Part shown: piece after piece, positions 62,415 to 64,000 of the stretch
Position numbering within the stretch: the first letter of the stretch is position 1
How the letters are laid out: each line of letters opens with the position of its first letter
Origin: VGTK01 sp046327915
GTDB lineage: Bacteria > Desulfobacterota > Binatia > UBA12015
Assembly: GCA_046327915.1 (NCBI GenBank)
Contig: JAXLXO010000003.1
Span: forward strand, 310,001-374,000
Length of the DNA: 64,000 bases
Direction: 5' to 3'
The notes under the pieces: model-generated
Database searches by the model: none
Told to the model about the DNA's origin: nothing
Seen by the model: the letters and a program-made list of their open reading frames with translations, nothing else
Translations under genes and position numbers: made by a program

Positions 62415-62417
62415 GCG
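62401..62417. terminator. Hairpin at the small ORF stop and near the TolC gene end
   Basis: CGCTCAG (62401-62407) and CTGAGCG (62411-62417) form a perfect 7-bp stem with a CCG loop. It covers the TGA at 62412-62414 and lies 10 bases beyond the end of the convergent TolC-like gene. Confidence 0.45.
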
Positions 62418-62426
62418 TCGTCCCGC

Positions 62427-63929
62427 TCAGGGCTGCTTCGCGGCCGCCGCCTCGACGACGGCGCCGCTCGCGTGCTCGAGCGTCGCGACGGCGAGATTGT
62501 AGTCGCGCACGGCCTCGTAGTAGTGGCCCGACACCTGCGCGTAGTTGGAGAGCCCCTGCAGGATCTCCTTCGCGTCGCCGATGCCGATGTCGAAGTTCGT
62601 CACCGAGAGCGTGAGGATCGCGCGGCCGGCCTTGCGGCCGTCCTCGAGCTGCTCGAGCGCGGACTTCGCCTCGACCACCTTCGCGTAGGCCTGCTCGAGC
62701 TGCAGCGCGAGCCCCTCGTGCGCCTGGCGGCGCTGCGCCTCGAGCTTGCCGAGCTCGGCGCGGGACGCGTCGAGCTTCGCCGCGGTGATGTGGAAGTTGA
62801 GCGGCCAGCGGATGCCGAGCACGCCGCCGGGTCCGCGCTGGTAGTTGAACTGGTCCCACGCGAACGGATTCAGCTGTCGGTCGCTGCGCGGCGCATAGCT
62901 GTACTGGAAGCTGCCGGTGAGGAAGAAGACCGGGAAGAAATCGGCCTCGACCGTCTTCACCTCCTCCGCCTTCGCCGCGACGCCGGCGTCGATCTGCTTC
63001 CACTGCGGGCTGCGATCGTAGAGCTGGCCGGTGTACTGCTCGAGCGGGCCGATCTTGACCTTGACGGGCTCGAGCAGGCGCTCCTTCACGTCGAGCGGAT
63101 CCTTGCGGTCCGCGCCGGAGACGAGGCGCAGCGCCTCGAGCGCGGCTTGCGCGCCGCTCTGCACCTTGGGCACTTCCTTCGCGATCTCCGACAGCGCGAC
63201 CTTCAGGTACAGGATGTCGAGCTCGGAGATGTCGGCGTCGCCGTTCTGGCGGCGCTCGGTGGCGGTCTTGAGCGCGGTCTGGAACGCGTCGCGCGACTCG
63301 GTGAGGACGCCCTCGACGGAGCGTGCGAGCAGCACGTTGTAGTACAGCGTCTTCACCTGCAGCGACACGTCCGCCGCGACGCCCTCGCTCGCCGCGACCT
63401 CCTGCTCGACCGCGTGCGTCGCCGCGTTCACACCGGCCGTCAGCTTGCCGAAGGTGTACAGCGGCTGGACGAGGCTCACCTCGACGCTGGTGAACGGCCC
63501 GTACGAGCTGGTGTCGACGGTGCTCTTCGGATCGAGCACGGTGCCCTTGTAGACCGGTGCCAGGCCGAGCAGGTTCAGCGCCTCGAACTGCGGCAGGAAG
63601 CGCGACGCCTTCGCCTCGTCGAGCTTCGCCTGCCGGGCCGCGACGTCCCAGCGCGCGACCTCGAGGTCGGGCGCCGCCTGCAGCGCGCGCTGCACGAACT
63701 CGTCGAGGGCGAGCCTCTGCAGCTTCGCGGGCTTGCGCAACGGCGCGACGACGGGCGCATTCTCGGCGGCCGCGGGCGCCGGAACGGGCACGACCGGCGC
63801 CGACAGCAGCTCGTCGGCGCGCGCCGGTGCCGCCCCGAGCACCGACGCCGCGGCGATCGCGCAGGCCGCCGCCGCGATCCGCCGCCGCGGGCGGGTGCGC
63901 CCCGCCCTCTGTTCCGCGTGCGTCCTCAC
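62427..63929 (-). CDS. TolC-family outer-membrane channel protein
   Basis: A 500-residue exported protein with a signal peptide (AAAACAIAAASVLGAAPARA). The outer-membrane efflux protein repeat appears twice: LDEFVQRALQAAPDLEVARW with long alternating helices (AFQTALKTATERRQNGDADI), and later KLEAQRRQAHEGLALQLEQA with TLSVTNFDIGIGDAKEI. The QYSYAPRSDRQLN and WPLNF segments would be barrel strands. It forms the trimeric tunnel of a tripartite efflux or secretion system. The GTG start overlaps the stop of the gene entering from the right edge by three bases, so it is coupled to it, presumably an inner-membrane partner. Confidence 0.88.
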   Translation of the reverse strand: MRTHAEQRAGRTRPRRRIAAAACAIAAASVLGAAPARADELLSAPVVPVPAPAAAENAPVVAPLRKPAKLQRLALDEFVQRALQAAPDLEVARWDVAARQAKLDEAKASRFLPQFEALNLLGLAPVYKGTVLDPKSTVDTSSYGPFTSVEVSLVQPLYTFGKLTAGVNAATHAVEQEVAASEGVAADVSLQVKTLYYNVLLARSVEGVLTESRDAFQTALKTATERRQNGDADISELDILYLKVALSEIAKEVPKVQSGAQAALEALRLVSGADRKDPLDVKERLLEPVKVKIGPLEQYTGQLYDRSPQWKQIDAGVAAKAEEVKTVEADFFPVFFLTGSFQYSYAPRSDRQLNPFAWDQFNYQRGPGGVLGIRWPLNFHITAAKLDASRAELGKLEAQRRQAHEGLALQLEQAYAKVVEAKSALEQLEDGRKAGRAILTLSVTNFDIGIGDAKEILQGLSNYAQVSGHYYEAVRDYNLAVATLEHASGAVVEAAAAKQP

Positions 63930-64000
63930 CGTGCGCTGTGCCGCGAGCGGAAGAGGCGGATCCCGATCGCGAGCAGCACGAGCCCGTAGAGCAGCAGCGC
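63926..64000 (-). CDS. C-terminal end of a membrane protein (edge of window)
   Basis: Only the last 24 codons are seen: a hydrophobic helix (ALLLYGLVLLAIGIRLF) and a basic tail (RSRHSAR), ending in TGA at 63926-63928, which overlaps the TolC-like GTG start. It fits an inner-membrane subunit of an export system, such as an ABC permease or similar, but the family cannot be told. Confidence 0.6.
   Translation of the reverse strand, partial: ALLLYGLVLLAIGIRLFRSRHSAR

Overview
This window is very GC-rich, densely coding DNA from a Gram-negative bacterium. The envelope genes point that way: Tol system genes (tolQ, tolR and a TolA/TonB-like partner), a TolC-family channel, a phosphate-type OprP porin and a DUF1329 protein. 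Together with F420/FMN-type LLM oxidoreductase, MpaB-like (DUF2236), paired acyl-CoA dehydrogenase and CoA-ester lyase genes, the content recalls uncultured soil lineages formerly placed near the Deltaproteobacteria (Binatota/Desulfobacterota_B or Myxococcota-like). That placement is inference only; no rRNA gene is present. Many neighbouring genes overlap by 1-4 bases (ATGA or GTGA), and GTG starts are common.

Layout. 1-1620 (-): tolQ, tolR and the start of a TolA/TonB-like gene. 1752-5098 (+): pgk, tpiA, secG and a TatD-type hydrolase. 5153-9279: an NTF2-like protein, tRNA-Leu(GAG) with its terminator, two paralogous secreted beta-helix proteins and a small secreted protein. 9451-15926: lipid/acyl-CoA metabolism (SDR, MpaB-like oxygenase, two acyl-CoA dehydrogenases), convergent with two CoA-ester lyases. 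16096-24532: beta-propeller protein, LLM oxidoreductase, rpe, DUF1329 protein, 1-Cys peroxiredoxin, methyltransferase and a sulfatase with an extra Cys-rich domain. 24730-29992 (+): lipoprotein, OprP-like porin and pstSCA, without pstB or phoU. 30005-34905 (-): CLC transporter, Smr protein, thioesterase, TRASH-type metal protein, cytochrome P450 and MaoC hydratase. 35100-40241: a SWIM-SNF2 helicase tail-to-tail with a NYN/OST-HTH protein. 40331-44700: M16 peptidase, glpX, a DUF2064 transferase, an EF-P paralogue and dcd. 44906-47400: a pectinacetylesterase-like protein with a Cys-rich N-terminal region, a 29-bp tandem repeat and a membrane protein. 47405-52064 (-): aguA-aguB (agmatine to putrescine), thiD, a degenerate DNA-ligase-like protein and a secreted protein. 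52299-61474 (+): a small secreted protein, then a structured leader and a 2677-residue secreted protein made of seven beta-helix modules, translationally coupled to a small secreted protein. 61530-64000: fabI, a 25-codon membrane ORF, a TolC-like protein and the end of a membrane protein gene.

The least explained parts are the giant seven-module beta-helix gene with its hairpin leader (one hairpin covers its ribosome-binding site), the ligase fold that has lost every catalytic motif next to thiD, the Cys-rich extracellular N-terminal regions on two unrelated hydrolases, and the pst operon without its ATPase. Functions come from motifs read by eye; no database search was run.
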